In this document: in pieces, positions 26,888 through 35,692 of the stretch | Layout: each line of letters begins with the position of its first letter | Position numbering within the stretch: position 1 is the stretch's first letter | DNA from: Alphaproteobacteria bacterium | Lineage (GTDB): Bacteria; Pseudomonadota; Alphaproteobacteria; Micavibrionales; Micavibrionaceae | Length of the DNA stretch: 58,743 nt | NCBI GenBank assembly: GCA_021775915.1 | Contig: JAJFGW010000025.1 | Coordinates: forward strand, 1 to 58,743 | Direction of reading: 5' to 3' | The notes under the pieces: generated by a model | Databases searched by the model: none | What the model saw: only the letters and a program-made list of their open reading frames with translations | Told to the model about the DNA's origin: nothing | Position numbers and translations under genes: made by a program

Positions 26888-27044
26888 AACTTCTCCATAA
26901 CTTAAAGGATTACAAGCGGTTAACCGGCCCCCTTTCCACAAAGGCAGGTAGATTGTAGAACGTTATAAAGAGATATGGAACCCTTCGCAAAAACCGCGTA
27001 TTACTTTATGCAAGCAATTTAAGCTGATTTACGGGAGGGAAGCT

Positions 27045-28253
27045 ATGACTTTAGAAAATCAAACAGAAGACGTGCTAGCCATTGAAGCAATTCGTGAAGC
27101 AATGAATATGCTTATGCACGAAACAAGCGCGGACATAGGTGATGAGGAAAAAGCAAAGCAAGTGAGAGAAACACTAACCGATGCCTTTTTCCGTGCCACG
27201 AGATATGTGTCTCGCAATAAAACCCAGGCAGGGCTTGATCAGATAATCCGCGGCCTGGATGCAAAGGAACCTGAAATACGCTCAATGGCAATACACACGA
27301 TAGGGGGGATAGCGTATAACGAAGTCTACAGAAAAACGGCGGTCACCGCTCTTATAAAAACCATGAAAACCGACAAGGAAATCAACCTGCGCCGCGAAGC
27401 GCTGGACAATCTTATTAGCCTCGGCGCGGAACATGATTTAGTCATTCTCGAATTAGGTGACACCTTCGTTGAAATCCTGCGCGGCGAACACGAAACTTAC
27501 GATGAAGACAACGATAAGCAACATGAATTACTGGAGATGCTCTATGAAGCTGGTATAGCACGTGCATCAATTGCCAAAACGATTGTCAATATTCTTGCGC
27601 AGACGCTGAACAACAAAGACAGCCATATAAGATCACGGACAATAGATATAATCGGCAGTATTGGTGCAAACCATGAGAACAGCGCACTCTCGGCAGCCAA
27701 AGCTCTGGCAAAAGTAAAAGATAACAAGAGTGCTGCGGCAACAATAAACATTATCAAGATTGCTGGGCTATATCAGGAATCAGAAGAAGTGGCAGCCCAC
27801 GCTCTGAAAGAAACCCTGGAAAACAACGATAGCATAAGAACGCGCGTAGAAGCAGCATATGGGCTGGGCATAGTCTGCGCAAAAATACCGGACGGCGATC
27901 CGATCGTCACTCTGGCTAGCGACACCCTGATAAAAGTGCTGGACGACGAAAGCTATGATGTGCGGACACAAGCAATTTACGGGCTAGGGGCAATTGGACG
28001 CGGGCACCAATCCATGATCACCGCGATTACTAACGGCCTTAAACAGAGACTAAAAAATGAACCGGATAAATATATCGTGGAAAAACTTACCGGCACCCTT
28101 GGAACGATTAAAAAATCACAGCCGAACAATACCCAACCGCCCGTTAACAAAATTCTGCGAACACAACTGGATAAAATTCGCGAACAGGCCAGTAAAATTC
28201 CGGAACCAGTAAAGATACACAGACCGGAAAAAGTTCTATTTCCCAGCCTATAA
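27045..28253 (+). CDS. HEAT-repeat protein, long
   Basis: 402 residues behind GGGAGGGAAGCT. Almost the whole length is a HEAT/Armadillo-type helical array: EPEIRSMAIHTIGGIAYN, KEINLRREALDNLISLG, DSHIRSRTIDIIGSIG, SIRTRVEAAYGLG and DESYDVRTQAIYGLGAIG mark successive repeats of about 38-45 residues. No signal peptide. The C-terminal ~45 residues are basic and Pro-rich. Probably a scaffold. The next gene, a zinc-cluster membrane protein, begins 66 bases on, in the same direction, and is likely in the same operon. Confidence 0.75.
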   Translation: MTLENQTEDVLAIEAIREAMNMLMHETSADIGDEEKAKQVRETLTDAFFRATRYVSRNKTQAGLDQIIRGLDAKEPEIRSMAIHTIGGIAYNEVYRKTAVTALIKTMKTDKEINLRREALDNLISLGAEHDLVILELGDTFVEILRGEHETYDEDNDKQHELLEMLYEAGIARASIAKTIVNILAQTLNNKDSHIRSRTIDIIGSIGANHENSALSAAKALAKVKDNKSAAATINIIKIAGLYQESEEVAAHALKETLENNDSIRTRVEAAYGLGIVCAKIPDGDPIVTLASDTLIKVLDDESYDVRTQAIYGLGAIGRGHQSMITAITNGLKQRLKNEPDKYIVEKLTGTLGTIKKSQPNNTQPPVNKILRTQLDKIREQASKIPEPVKIHRPEKVLFPSL

Positions 28254-28319
28254 TCTCATCAAGGAGCAGGGGGAGTCTATGTGTAAAGAAATCCAAAAGA
28301 CAAGGGGCGTGACCAAGCA

Positions 28320-29963
28320 GTGAGCGAAGAACCAAAAGCACCCGTCACAGAAGAAAAAGAAGAAATCGACCCGGCCCTTCTCGAAAAAGCGCTGGAAGAT
28401 TTCAGAGCGCTCATAAAAGGCAACGGTCTGAAACCGGACAGCTTAAAATTAAAAGGGTTTGAAGGAGAAGTCATTAATTTTGAAGCTTACGGCATTTTCA
28501 AAATTGAAGCGTCCATCAACGAAAAACGTGTCGCCGGGCGCGAACGCGGCGAACAATCCGGATCACAAACGGACGCAAAGCAAAAAATAAATACCATGAT
28601 CGAGACAATAACACTCGATAGGGAAGTTAAAAAACTCACCGTAAATTTACTGGAAAAAAGACAAGACCTGGGCTTTGGCATTAACAACCAACTCATTAAA
28701 CTGGAGCGCCTTAATAAGAAATTTGTTATTCATGAACCATGCCCCTCTTGTGATGCCAGCGGCAAGATTGTATGCAAAAACTGCCGCGGCAAAAAACTAA
28801 TCACCTGCGTAAAATGTCAAGGTCAGCGCGACATACAGTGCCACAACTGCCACGGAGCGCAATTTATCAACTCACCGCAGGGAGAACGCCAGCAATGCAC
28901 CTATTGTCATGGTCGAGGCCAGATAAGCTGCGAACTATGCCGGCAAAGCGGTGAGGTCTCCTGCCCCAAATGCAAAGCAACCGGCAGGATGGTCTGCCAC
29001 GATTGTTCGTCCACCGGCTGGCACAGTCACGTTTTCAATGTGTCCTTGCAAGCCAAAGGAAAATTTGATTTTGATCGAGAAAATCTACCGGAAGAAGTTC
29101 CGGCGCTAATAGATGAATACGGCCCCAAAATGCTAACCGAAAAACATGCGCAAATAAGAATTATCGAAGACAGCCGCAAAGACGAAGAAATGGACATGCG
29201 TAGCGAAGCTGACGAATATATCGTGCCCTATCATGTAAAATTACCATGGGGTGACATAGGCTTTTCCGTTAAAGATAAAGCCATAAAGGGTAAATTATTT
29301 GGCTTTAATGCGCTCCTTATAGACATACCGCCCCTTCTTGAAAAAATAATAGGCAAGAGCCTGCGATTGCTAGACCAAGCCGCGCAAGGACAAGGCAATG
29401 TAGCAGTACATATCGGCAACGCCATCCGCGCCCGCGCCATAGGAGAGACTTTTCTGAGCACCCTCTCTAACCCGCCGCCAAAAGCGCTTATTATAATGCA
29501 GGAGCGTTACCCTTACGGCATCAAGGAAACAACGCTAAAAAAAATGATAACGAATGCCGGCGCAGCACTAAAACATCTGACAAAAAAACCACGGCAAAAA
29601 GGACTGGGCTTTGGCATCGCCATCGCTGCGCTTTTTTATATGGCCTATTTTATGGGGCCGCTACGTAGCCTTATCATAGGAAAAATCACAACAACACTGC
29701 CTGATATAATCCCCGATAGCGGCGCGATTATAATTAGCGGCGTAATTGTCACGGCTGCCATACAAATAAATGTCAGCAACGCTCTAAAACGAGCGCTGGA
29801 TAAGCTTCCAAGCAAAAGCAGTAAAACAAAAATTGCGCCAAAGTTACAGCAAAGCGCCCTATGGGGATTCCCGGCCGCCATGGCACTCTTCATCCTGATT
29901 CTTGTCCTGACCATCACCACAGGAACAGAAGTGCCGGCATGGTACCGGCAAATTTCAGGGTAA
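28320..29963 (+). CDS. DnaJ-type zinc-cluster membrane protein
   Basis: 547 residues from a GTG at 28320 with AAGGGGCG upstream. Residues 141-233 hold eight CxxC motifs (CPSC, CKNC, CVKC, CHNC, CTYC, CELC, CPKC, CHDC), about twice the number in the DnaJ cysteine-rich domain, so up to four zinc ions. There is no J domain. The N-terminal ~130 residues are charged helices. After the zinc region comes an acidic alpha/beta part. Two or three membrane helices are near 425-485 and 515-540. It could be a membrane-tethered chaperone-like or protein-binding platform. The function is unknown. Co-directional with the long HEAT gene. Confidence 0.7.
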   Translation: MSEEPKAPVTEEKEEIDPALLEKALEDFRALIKGNGLKPDSLKLKGFEGEVINFEAYGIFKIEASINEKRVAGRERGEQSGSQTDAKQKINTMIETITLDREVKKLTVNLLEKRQDLGFGINNQLIKLERLNKKFVIHEPCPSCDASGKIVCKNCRGKKLITCVKCQGQRDIQCHNCHGAQFINSPQGERQQCTYCHGRGQISCELCRQSGEVSCPKCKATGRMVCHDCSSTGWHSHVFNVSLQAKGKFDFDRENLPEEVPALIDEYGPKMLTEKHAQIRIIEDSRKDEEMDMRSEADEYIVPYHVKLPWGDIGFSVKDKAIKGKLFGFNALLIDIPPLLEKIIGKSLRLLDQAAQGQGNVAVHIGNAIRARAIGETFLSTLSNPPPKALIIMQERYPYGIKETTLKKMITNAGAALKHLTKKPRQKGLGFGIAIAALFYMAYFMGPLRSLIIGKITTTLPDIIPDSGAIIISGVIVTAAIQINVSNALKRALDKLPSKSSKTKIAPKLQQSALWGFPAAMALFILILVLTITTGTEVPAWYRQISG

Positions 29964-29966
29964 AAA

Positions 29967-30515
29967 TTACGAAGGTACGGGCTCGAACCTGACAAGGCGC
30001 GTAGATATTTTAATATCGAATTTACGGTCCAAAAAACGGGCGCCATCCGTAAATTTTTGATTATGCACGAGGAACGGTCTGTTAGCGTGCTCTGTGCACG
30101 ACCAATACCAATTGGAATCATCCGCATCACGGTTCTTCACCGCCAAAGAATTCTCCGGCCTAAAAACATCCCGGTTCTCATAAATATTTTCGGCCAGTAT
30201 CTCTGCCGGCGGAATAACCCATCCCCCTTTATAATTACCAGCCCTAAGCGCCTCATAAAACGCGCCATCCGGTGTCTGATTTTTGACCTCGTGGTCAAAT
30301 CCGTCATGACCGTGATACCCTTGCAGGCGGGCAACGCGTTCCACAGCCTCACTAAACGTCAGCAACAGCCTGTGATCAGAATCATCTTTTAAATCCTCCA
30401 GCGCGGCAAAAACATTAAAAATATCTCCGAGGCTATTGCCCTTTTTGTCTCTTGGCTTCCAAACGCCAATATAAATACCCTTGCCTTTTACAAGCTCTCC
30501 AATTTCAAAAGCCAT
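29967..30515 (-). CDS. DUF1566-like protein
   Basis: 182 residues. The end NWYWSCTEHANRP, then TDGARFLDRK and TRLVRFEPV, matches the pattern of DUF1566/Lcl C-terminal modules (WSST..., DG..., K..., VRPVR). Such modules often occur in surface or phage-related proteins, but no signal peptide is present here. The N-terminal ~70 residues contain a GIYIGVWKPRDKKG strand pattern. Its stop faces that of the zinc-cluster gene three bases away. Confidence 0.6.
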   Translation of the reverse strand: MAFEIGELVKGKGIYIGVWKPRDKKGNSLGDIFNVFAALEDLKDDSDHRLLLTFSEAVERVARLQGYHGHDGFDHEVKNQTPDGAFYEALRAGNYKGGWVIPPAEILAENIYENRDVFRPENSLAVKNRDADDSNWYWSCTEHANRPFLVHNQKFTDGARFLDRKFDIKISTRLVRFEPVPS

Positions 30516-30579
30516 TGCTTAAATCCTCACCGTCTTTAGACCTGCCAGGATCATATCCAAAACCATGCAAACTTTAAAC

Positions 30580-30616
30580 AAAAAAGGGAAACCGCCCTGC
30601 ATTGCGCAGGGCGGTT
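30580..30616 (-). terminator. Rho-independent terminator
   Basis: AACCGCCCTGC (30590-30600) and GCAGGGCGGTT (30606-30616) form an 11-bp stem with a 5-base loop. Read on -, TTTCCCTTTTTT follows. It lies about 47 bases past the stop of the 30663 gene. Confidence 0.85.
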
Positions 30617-30662
30617 ACGGAGGTTTCCAGCAAGGGTACTGAGAACAAACAGCAAATTAATA

Positions 30663-31166
30663 TTAACGCGCCCAGCGCCAATCAGACAGGGCCTTTAAAG
30701 CCTGGTCATTTTTGCAACGGCGATACTCAGCGACAGCCATAGCCTGGATGCCGCTTTCATTGCGCGGTTGCCAAATATCGAACCTGACGGCTCTATTCTG
30801 CTTTCTGGACGATGATCTTTCTTTAGGGCCAAGGGCAAATCGCACCCCAAAGACAAGACCTATTGCTGCTGCTTTTTTGGCAGAGCGCCGATCCCGGTCC
30901 GTAGCAGAAGGAGGACTGCTAAAGTGGCGAACAGATTTGAGAAGAGGAAGACATGAATCTTCTTTCTCCTGAACCGGGGGAGGAGTTGAAAGGATTGAAA
31001 GCTTTGCTTCATCGACATCAATCACAGATGAAGAGCTACTAAGTTCTACGGACCATGCCGGGCCGCTTGTGACAAAAAGACCAACGCACATGATAAAAGC
31101 GGCCAGAGCTAATACTGCATTGCGACGGCGCACGGCCAAATTCCGTTTATTTTGATAAACATTCAT
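30663..31166 (-). CDS. Hypothetical secreted protein
   Basis: 167 residues from ATG 31166 (GGGAAAGATT upstream; an in-frame GTG lies at 31178). The basic N-terminus (NKRNLAVRRRNAV) and a hydrophobic stretch to AWS suggest a signal peptide or anchor. The mature part is Ser-, Arg- and Lys-rich, with a short hydrophobic patch AAAIGLVFGVRFALG. No family recognised. It has its own terminator. Confidence 0.5.
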   Translation of the reverse strand: MNVYQNKRNLAVRRRNAVLALAAFIMCVGLFVTSGPAWSVELSSSSSVIDVDEAKLSILSTPPPVQEKEDSCLPLLKSVRHFSSPPSATDRDRRSAKKAAAIGLVFGVRFALGPKERSSSRKQNRAVRFDIWQPRNESGIQAMAVAEYRRCKNDQALKALSDWRWAR

Positions 31167-31378
31167 AATCTTTCCCACCCAAATATTTTGTATATAGATT
31201 TCAACTTAAATAAAATATGGCTGCGGACCATATAGTTTTAGCCTACCCCTAATTTGTGATTATGGCAAATTAAATCGTTTCGACTTTAGGAGGTAAGTCA
31301 CTAAAAAATAAGGATAATTTTAAATATTTTTGTGAGTTATTTCACGGAAATTTTGTCTGTTTTGAATGCGTCGAAACA

Positions 31379-31398
31379 CAAAAAGAGTTTTTCTCTTT
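31379..31398 (-). terminator. Weak terminator-like hairpin
   Basis: Read on -: AAAGAG, AAAAA loop, CTCTTTTTG. A short AT-rich stem followed by T residues, 33 bases past the lipoprotein gene. The rest of the 264-bp gap (31167-31430) shows only AT-rich sequence and no supported gene. Confidence 0.35.
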
Positions 31399-31430
31399 AA
31401 ATTCAGGCCACTATGCAGCCCGAACAACAA

Positions 31431-32003
31431 TCAATAATGAAAGAGTTTTTCGAACTCGTCATGGACAAGATCCATTTCCTGATCAAGCGTCTCCAAAACC
31501 GTTTGTTCTTCGCGAACAAAAAATTCGTTATAGCCTGACCCTAAAAAACCCTGCCATGAAGATTTATAGAGGCATTTTTCTTTTCTTTTTTTGATGGCTT
31601 GGAAACGATAACGAAAATTTAAACCTGCGGACCGCACATCAAAACTACCGGCGTCAGACAAGCTAAATCCGTCCATGGCAAGCCTTAACCCTACTCTGGA
31701 TTGTCCATCAGAAAAATTATAGGCAACGAGTTCCTTGCGATCAAAGCGGTCTTTTAAACGGCAATGGCCAGGCGGAGAGTCATTTTTATAAGATAGTTCT
31801 TTATTATAAGAAGACCGTCTTCCAGCAGCGGGAGTAATTTCATTAAGAACCGATGGCCTTTGCTCCCCGTAAACGCCGTTTCGTACAATAATTGTTCCGG
31901 TATCTTTCTGATTTAAGCGCGCCTGATGAAGGTCTCCACTGCTACTACAGGCCGCCAATGTAAATATAACTCCTAAAGCCGCACAAAACGCCCCAATTTT
32001 CAT
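31431..32003 (-). CDS. Hypothetical lipoprotein
   Basis: 190 residues. Signal peptide with lipobox LAAC at 16-19 followed by SSSGD, so Cys19 would carry the lipid. The mature domain is basic and beta-rich, with cysteines at about 81 and 152 that may pair. Ends in a helical acidic segment (TVLETLDQEMDLVHDEFEK). Not recognised. ATG at 32003 preceded by GGGAAAATGAA. Confidence 0.6.
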   Translation of the reverse strand: MKIGAFCAALGVIFTLAACSSSGDLHQARLNQKDTGTIIVRNGVYGEQRPSVLNEITPAAGRRSSYNKELSYKNDSPPGHCRLKDRFDRKELVAYNFSDGQSRVGLRLAMDGFSLSDAGSFDVRSAGLNFRYRFQAIKKRKEKCLYKSSWQGFLGSGYNEFFVREEQTVLETLDQEMDLVHDEFEKLFHY

Positions 32004-32128
32004 TTCATTTTCCCATTAAATAAAATTTATCGCTTATTTGATTCAAATTGTAGCGAAGCGGCGTTAATAAATTGTGAATCGGGAATAAAAAAATTATAGC
32101 CATAGCCAAATCTAAAATAATTGGAACG

Positions 32129-32143
32129 CCCGGATAAGCCGGG
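32129..32143 (-). terminator. Possible hairpin past rho
   Basis: CCCGG-ATAAG-CCGGG, 34 bases past the rho stop. Read on - it is followed by CGTTCCAATTATTTT, so the T-run is poor. Confidence 0.4.
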
Positions 32144-32176
32144 TGATGGCATCAGTTGGTATGAGGAATATCAGTA

Positions 32177-33433
32177 TTACTGATTCATTGAGCTATAGAA
32201 GTCTTCGTTAGTTTTTGTATGCTTAAGTTTCTCAATCAGGAACTCAACAGCATCGACCGTACCCATCGGAGTAAGAATACGGCGCAAGACCCACATTTTC
32301 TGCAAGTCTTTACCAACGAGAAGCTCTTCTTTACGTGTGCCTGATTTCTGAATATCAATCGCCGGGAAGACGCGCTTATCAGAAATTTTACGATCAAGAA
32401 CAATCTCGGCATTACCCGTGCCTTTAAACTCTTCAAAGATCACTTCGTCCATACGGCTGCCCGTATCAACCAATGCTGTGGCAACAATAGTAAGCGAGCC
32501 GCCTTGTTCAATATTACGTGCCGCACCAAAGAAACGTTTGGGGCGCTGCAGGGCGTTAGCATCAACACCACCGGTTAGAACCTTACCCGAGGACGGCACA
32601 ACAGTATTATAAGCCCGCGCCAAACGCGTAATAGAATCAAGCAGAATAATAACATCGCGCTTTTGCTCAACCAAACGCTTGGCCTTCTCCATGACCATCT
32701 CGGCAACTTGCACATGGCGCGTTGCCGGCTCATCAAAGGTCGAGGAAATAACTTCTCCGCGCACAGAGCGCGCCATATCGGTTACCTCTTCCGGGCGCTC
32801 ATCAATCAGCAGAACAATCAAATAAGCTTCCGGGTGATTCTCGGCAATGGAAGACGCTATGTCTTGCATGATAACGGTTTTACCGGTTCGTGGCTGCGCG
32901 ACAATCAGGGCGCGCTGACCAAAACCAATTGGCGCGACAAGCTCAATAATCCGCTGTGTCATGCCTTTTTTATTAGTGGGGTCGGGAACCTCAAGGTTTA
33001 TTTTACGGTCCGGATAAAGCGGCGTTAAGTTATCAAAATTAATACGGTGCCTGATTTTATCAGGGGTCTCGTTATTAATTGAACCAACCCGCAGCAGCGC
33101 AAAATAACGTTCAGAATCTTTTGGTGCGCGAATTTCGCCTTCAATAATATCACCCGTACGCAAACCAAAGCGGCGCACTTGTGATGGCGATACATAAATA
33201 TCATCAGGGCCCGGCAAGTAATTTTCTTCCGGGCTACGCAAAAAGCCGAAGCCGTCCTGTAGAACCTCAAGAACACCGGTGCCGGTAATAGGCACACCCT
33301 GATCCGCGAGCTCTTTCAAAATCGCAAACATCATGTCTTGTTTGCGTAAATTACTACAATTCTCAATGCCTAACTCTTCTGCAAATGCCAGAAGTTCTGC
33401 CGGGGAACGTGTTTTAAGTTCCTGCAAATTCAT
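32177..33433 (-). CDS. rho: Transcription termination factor Rho
   Basis: 418 residues from ATG 33433 ([15 protein letters not shown]), the canonical Rho start. The frame is open for 60 more codons to 33613, but that extension is not typical and is probably leader. N-terminal RNA-binding domain with GFGFLRS, P-loop [12 protein letters not shown], Walker [18 protein letters not shown]-loop and R-loop ([21 protein letters not shown]) are present. Rho is the hexameric helicase that terminates transcription. Transcribed in the same direction as the haem genes. Confidence 0.97.
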   Translation of the reverse strand: MNLQELKTRSPAELLAFAEELGIENCSNLRKQDMMFAILKELADQGVPITGTGVLEVLQDGFGFLRSPEENYLPGPDDIYVSPSQVRRFGLRTGDIIEGEIRAPKDSERYFALLRVGSINNETPDKIRHRINFDNLTPLYPDRKINLEVPDPTNKKGMTQRIIELVAPIGFGQRALIVAQPRTGKTVIMQDIASSIAENHPEAYLIVLLIDERPEEVTDMARSVRGEVISSTFDEPATRHVQVAEMVMEKAKRLVEQKRDVIILLDSITRLARAYNTVVPSSGKVLTGGVDANALQRPKRFFGAARNIEQGGSLTIVATALVDTGSRMDEVIFEEFKGTGNAEIVLDRKISDKRVFPAIDIQKSGTRKEELLVGKDLQKMWVLRRILTPMGTVDAVEFLIEKLKHTKTNEDFYSSMNQ

Positions 33434-33677
33434 GAGATATGCTTCTTTTTCAGTTTCTGAATCCTGGGTGCTCTGAGGGGACAATGTTTTTTCCGTGATG
33501 TTGTTATTTGCTATAAATGTCTTGTTTTCAGCAGGGCTAAATGAAGCTATTCTACTCGCGGCCTGCGCCCGCTCTTTATAAAAATTCCAGATTTTTGTGG
33601 AGTTTTCTTCCAAAAGACAATCGTTTTATAACTAACCCCATAAAAAGAGTCAAGAAATTCTGTCAAGAAAATTTTAC

Positions 33678-34124
33678 TTAAAAGGGCTTGGTTATCACCA
33701 TGAAGACAATAATAACCATTAAAGCCGTCGGTACCTCGTTCCACATCTTGTAAAATTTGGCCGATTTTTCGTTTTCATCACGCTCAAATGTCTTACGCCA
33801 GCGCCCATATACGTGGTGAAGCACGGTCATAAGCACAACACAGGCCAGCTTAACATGCATCCAGCCGCCTTCCAGCAAGGCCGGGTTTCCCCAAAGCATC
33901 AAAAGCCCAAATACCCAGACCGCAACCATCGCCGGATTCATAATAAAGCGCAGTAATTTACGCTCCATGACTTTAAAAACCTCGCTTTTGTCCGAGCCTT
34001 TCTCCGAATCGGCGTGATAAACGAATAAACGCGGCAAATATAACATCCCCGCCATCCATGAAATGACGGCAATGACGTGGAGGGCTTCAAAAATATAGTG
34101 ATTCTGCGCGATAAAACTAGACAT
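33678..34124 (-). CDS. hemJ: HemJ protoporphyrinogen IX oxidase
   Basis: 148 residues, four membrane helices. The HVIAVISWMAGMLYLPRLFVYH start carries the conserved His, and the second conserved region has a Lys/Arg pattern (VMERKLLRFIMNPAM). HemJ oxidises protoporphyrinogen IX to protoporphyrin IX, the step before HemH. The call is supported by hemH and hemE in the same neighbourhood. It lies upstream of rho on the same strand. Confidence 0.92.
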   Translation of the reverse strand: MSSFIAQNHYIFEALHVIAVISWMAGMLYLPRLFVYHADSEKGSDKSEVFKVMERKLLRFIMNPAMVAVWVFGLLMLWGNPALLEGGWMHVKLACVVLMTVLHHVYGRWRKTFERDENEKSAKFYKMWNEVPTALMVIIVFMVITKPF

Positions 34125-34200
34125 ATTTAGACCATCCTTTGCTATTAGCTTGCGTAAATATGAAGCAAAAACAATCGAATGTGAAGATAGAGGATTTTTG

Positions 34201-34229
34201 TTGACATAAAATTAGGATTACGTTAAATT
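34201..34229 (+). promoter_or_regulatory. Sigma70-type promoter
   Basis: TTGACA (34201-34206), 17-bp spacer, TAAATT (34224-34229), 42 bases before the ATG at 34271. The -35 and the start of its spacer (TTGACATAAAATTA) are identical to the promoter at 41717-41745. Confidence 0.6.
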
Positions 34230-34270
34230 GCGCCTTCATTTATCTGACTACACAAGACTGAAAAAATAAA

Positions 34271-34678
34271 ATGGACGCTATAAAGAAAAATAAAGTAAAT
34301 AATGCGGCAAACTGGATTCTTGGTACTGCTGTCGGTACTGGCGCTGCCGGCGTGGCTACCATGGGATTAACCAGCGGTACTGTTGGTTTTATCGTTGGTT
34401 TTACCGGTCTTTGTGTTACCCCCTTTGCTCTTGGTACCATTTGTGCCATTAACGATAATGCCAATAAAGAGCTTAATCTTAAAAAAGTATTCTCCGGCGC
34501 TGTTCTTAGTTTCCCAACGGCATTAGTACTTATATTCGGCTTACAGGCTTTTCAGAATGCGTCAAACAAAAATCATAATCATATTCCAATTAACGAGCTA
34601 ATCAACAAAGCGCAAGAATTGCCAAACACTGCAAAAGTAAACGATCTTAGTTATAAAATCCCTGCCGGACCGAAATAA
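34271..34678 (+). CDS. Hypothetical glycine-rich membrane protein
   Basis: 135 residues. Hydrophobic stretches near 14-35, 38-55 and 72-95 with many Gly, Thr and Val. Polar Asn-rich tail. Like the 41239-41679 protein in length, layout and promoter. Its end overlaps the hemH end by 28 bases, tail to tail. The weak ribosome site (AAAAATAAA) suggests low translation. Codon use is unlike its neighbours (GGT/GCT-rich). Function unknown. Confidence 0.55.
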   Translation: MDAIKKNKVNNAANWILGTAVGTGAAGVATMGLTSGTVGFIVGFTGLCVTPFALGTICAINDNANKELNLKKVFSGAVLSFPTALVLIFGLQAFQNASNKNHNHIPINELINKAQELPNTAKVNDLSYKIPAGPK

Positions 34679-35691
34679 CACCGATCAAATTCTGCCGGGC
34701 ATTGACGGTCACAAGAATGGTTTATGCGGTTTTTAACCATGGTCGCCAAGCCTTTGATAAAAGCGGGCGCAGTGCTGACGGTGGGCACGCGGGCAAAATA
34801 AGGCACGCCGGACTGCTGCGCTAATTCCTTATATTCAATTTCGATTTCTACAAGTGTCTCAACATGCTCATTAACAAAAGCGTGCGGATAAATAAGAAGC
34901 GGCACGTTATCGGCCCCAGCTGTCATTACGACCTCGCTTGTTGCCGGGCCTATCCATTTTTTCGGGCCCACCCGACTCTGATAACACATCACCCAGTCAA
35001 GCATCGGAATATCCATTTCTTTTATGATCGCGGCAGCGGTTTGCTCACACTGCCACTGATAAGGGTCGCCGCCTTTAATCACGTCTTCAGGCAGGCCATG
35101 CGCGGAAAACAAAATACGTGGCAGCGGTAAATCTTTGCTGGATGTTTCTTCAAGGGCCTGTTCATAGGCTTGCCTTATGTTTTTGGCAGAGGCCTTTATA
35201 AAACCGCTATCTAGCGGATAACAACAAATTTCAGATGTTGGAATATTCAAATCTGCAGCAAATTGATTCCAGTTTTCAAAAGATGAGTGTGTCGTTGTCG
35301 TTGAAAACTGAGGATAGAGCGGTAGCAAAATAATTTGGTCAGGATCGTAGTCTTTTACCTCTTGTACGACTTGCTCCGCCATAGGATGCCAATAGCGCAT
35401 ACAGGTAAAAACTTTAAACTCTTCGCCTAACTCTTTTTCCAGCGCCCCCGCCTGTTTTTTTGTATTTTCCAGTAACGGAGATTTACCGCCAAGCATGGCG
35501 TAACTAGAACCGGCCTCATTTTTAGAACGGCGGCGCGAGATAAAATTAGCAAGGATCCAGCGCAAAAAAAACGGCAGACGAATAATGTTTTTATCCATGA
35601 AAAAATTGAGCAAAAACGGGCGAATCGATTCAGTACAATCCGGGCCACCAAGATTAAAAAGCACAACAGCTATTTTCTTTTTTTCGCCCAT
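34651..35691 (-). CDS. hemH: Ferrochelatase
   Basis: 346 residues from ATG 35691, one base after the EamA stop and behind GGAGCCGGAATAAA. Inserts iron into protoporphyrin IX. Motifs: VVLFNLGGPD start, LLPLYPQFSTTTTHSS, the active-site histidine in FSAHGLP, YPHAFVNEHVETLVEI. A cysteine-rich end (CDRQCPAEFDRC) could hold a [2Fe-2S] cluster as in some alphaproteobacterial ferrochelatases; I infer this from the cysteines only. Confidence 0.95.
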   Translation of the reverse strand: MGEKKKIAVVLFNLGGPDCTESIRPFLLNFFMDKNIIRLPFFLRWILANFISRRRSKNEAGSSYAMLGGKSPLLENTKKQAGALEKELGEEFKVFTCMRYWHPMAEQVVQEVKDYDPDQIILLPLYPQFSTTTTHSSFENWNQFAADLNIPTSEICCYPLDSGFIKASAKNIRQAYEQALEETSSKDLPLPRILFSAHGLPEDVIKGGDPYQWQCEQTAAAIIKEMDIPMLDWVMCYQSRVGPKKWIGPATSEVVMTAGADNVPLLIYPHAFVNEHVETLVEIEIEYKELAQQSGVPYFARVPTVSTAPAFIKGLATMVKNRINHSCDRQCPAEFDRCYFGPAGIL

Positions 35692-35692
35692 T

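Noticed and set aside
31167-31430. AGGAGG-like ribosome site at about 31290
   Set aside because: No start codon and open frame follow it at a suitable distance.
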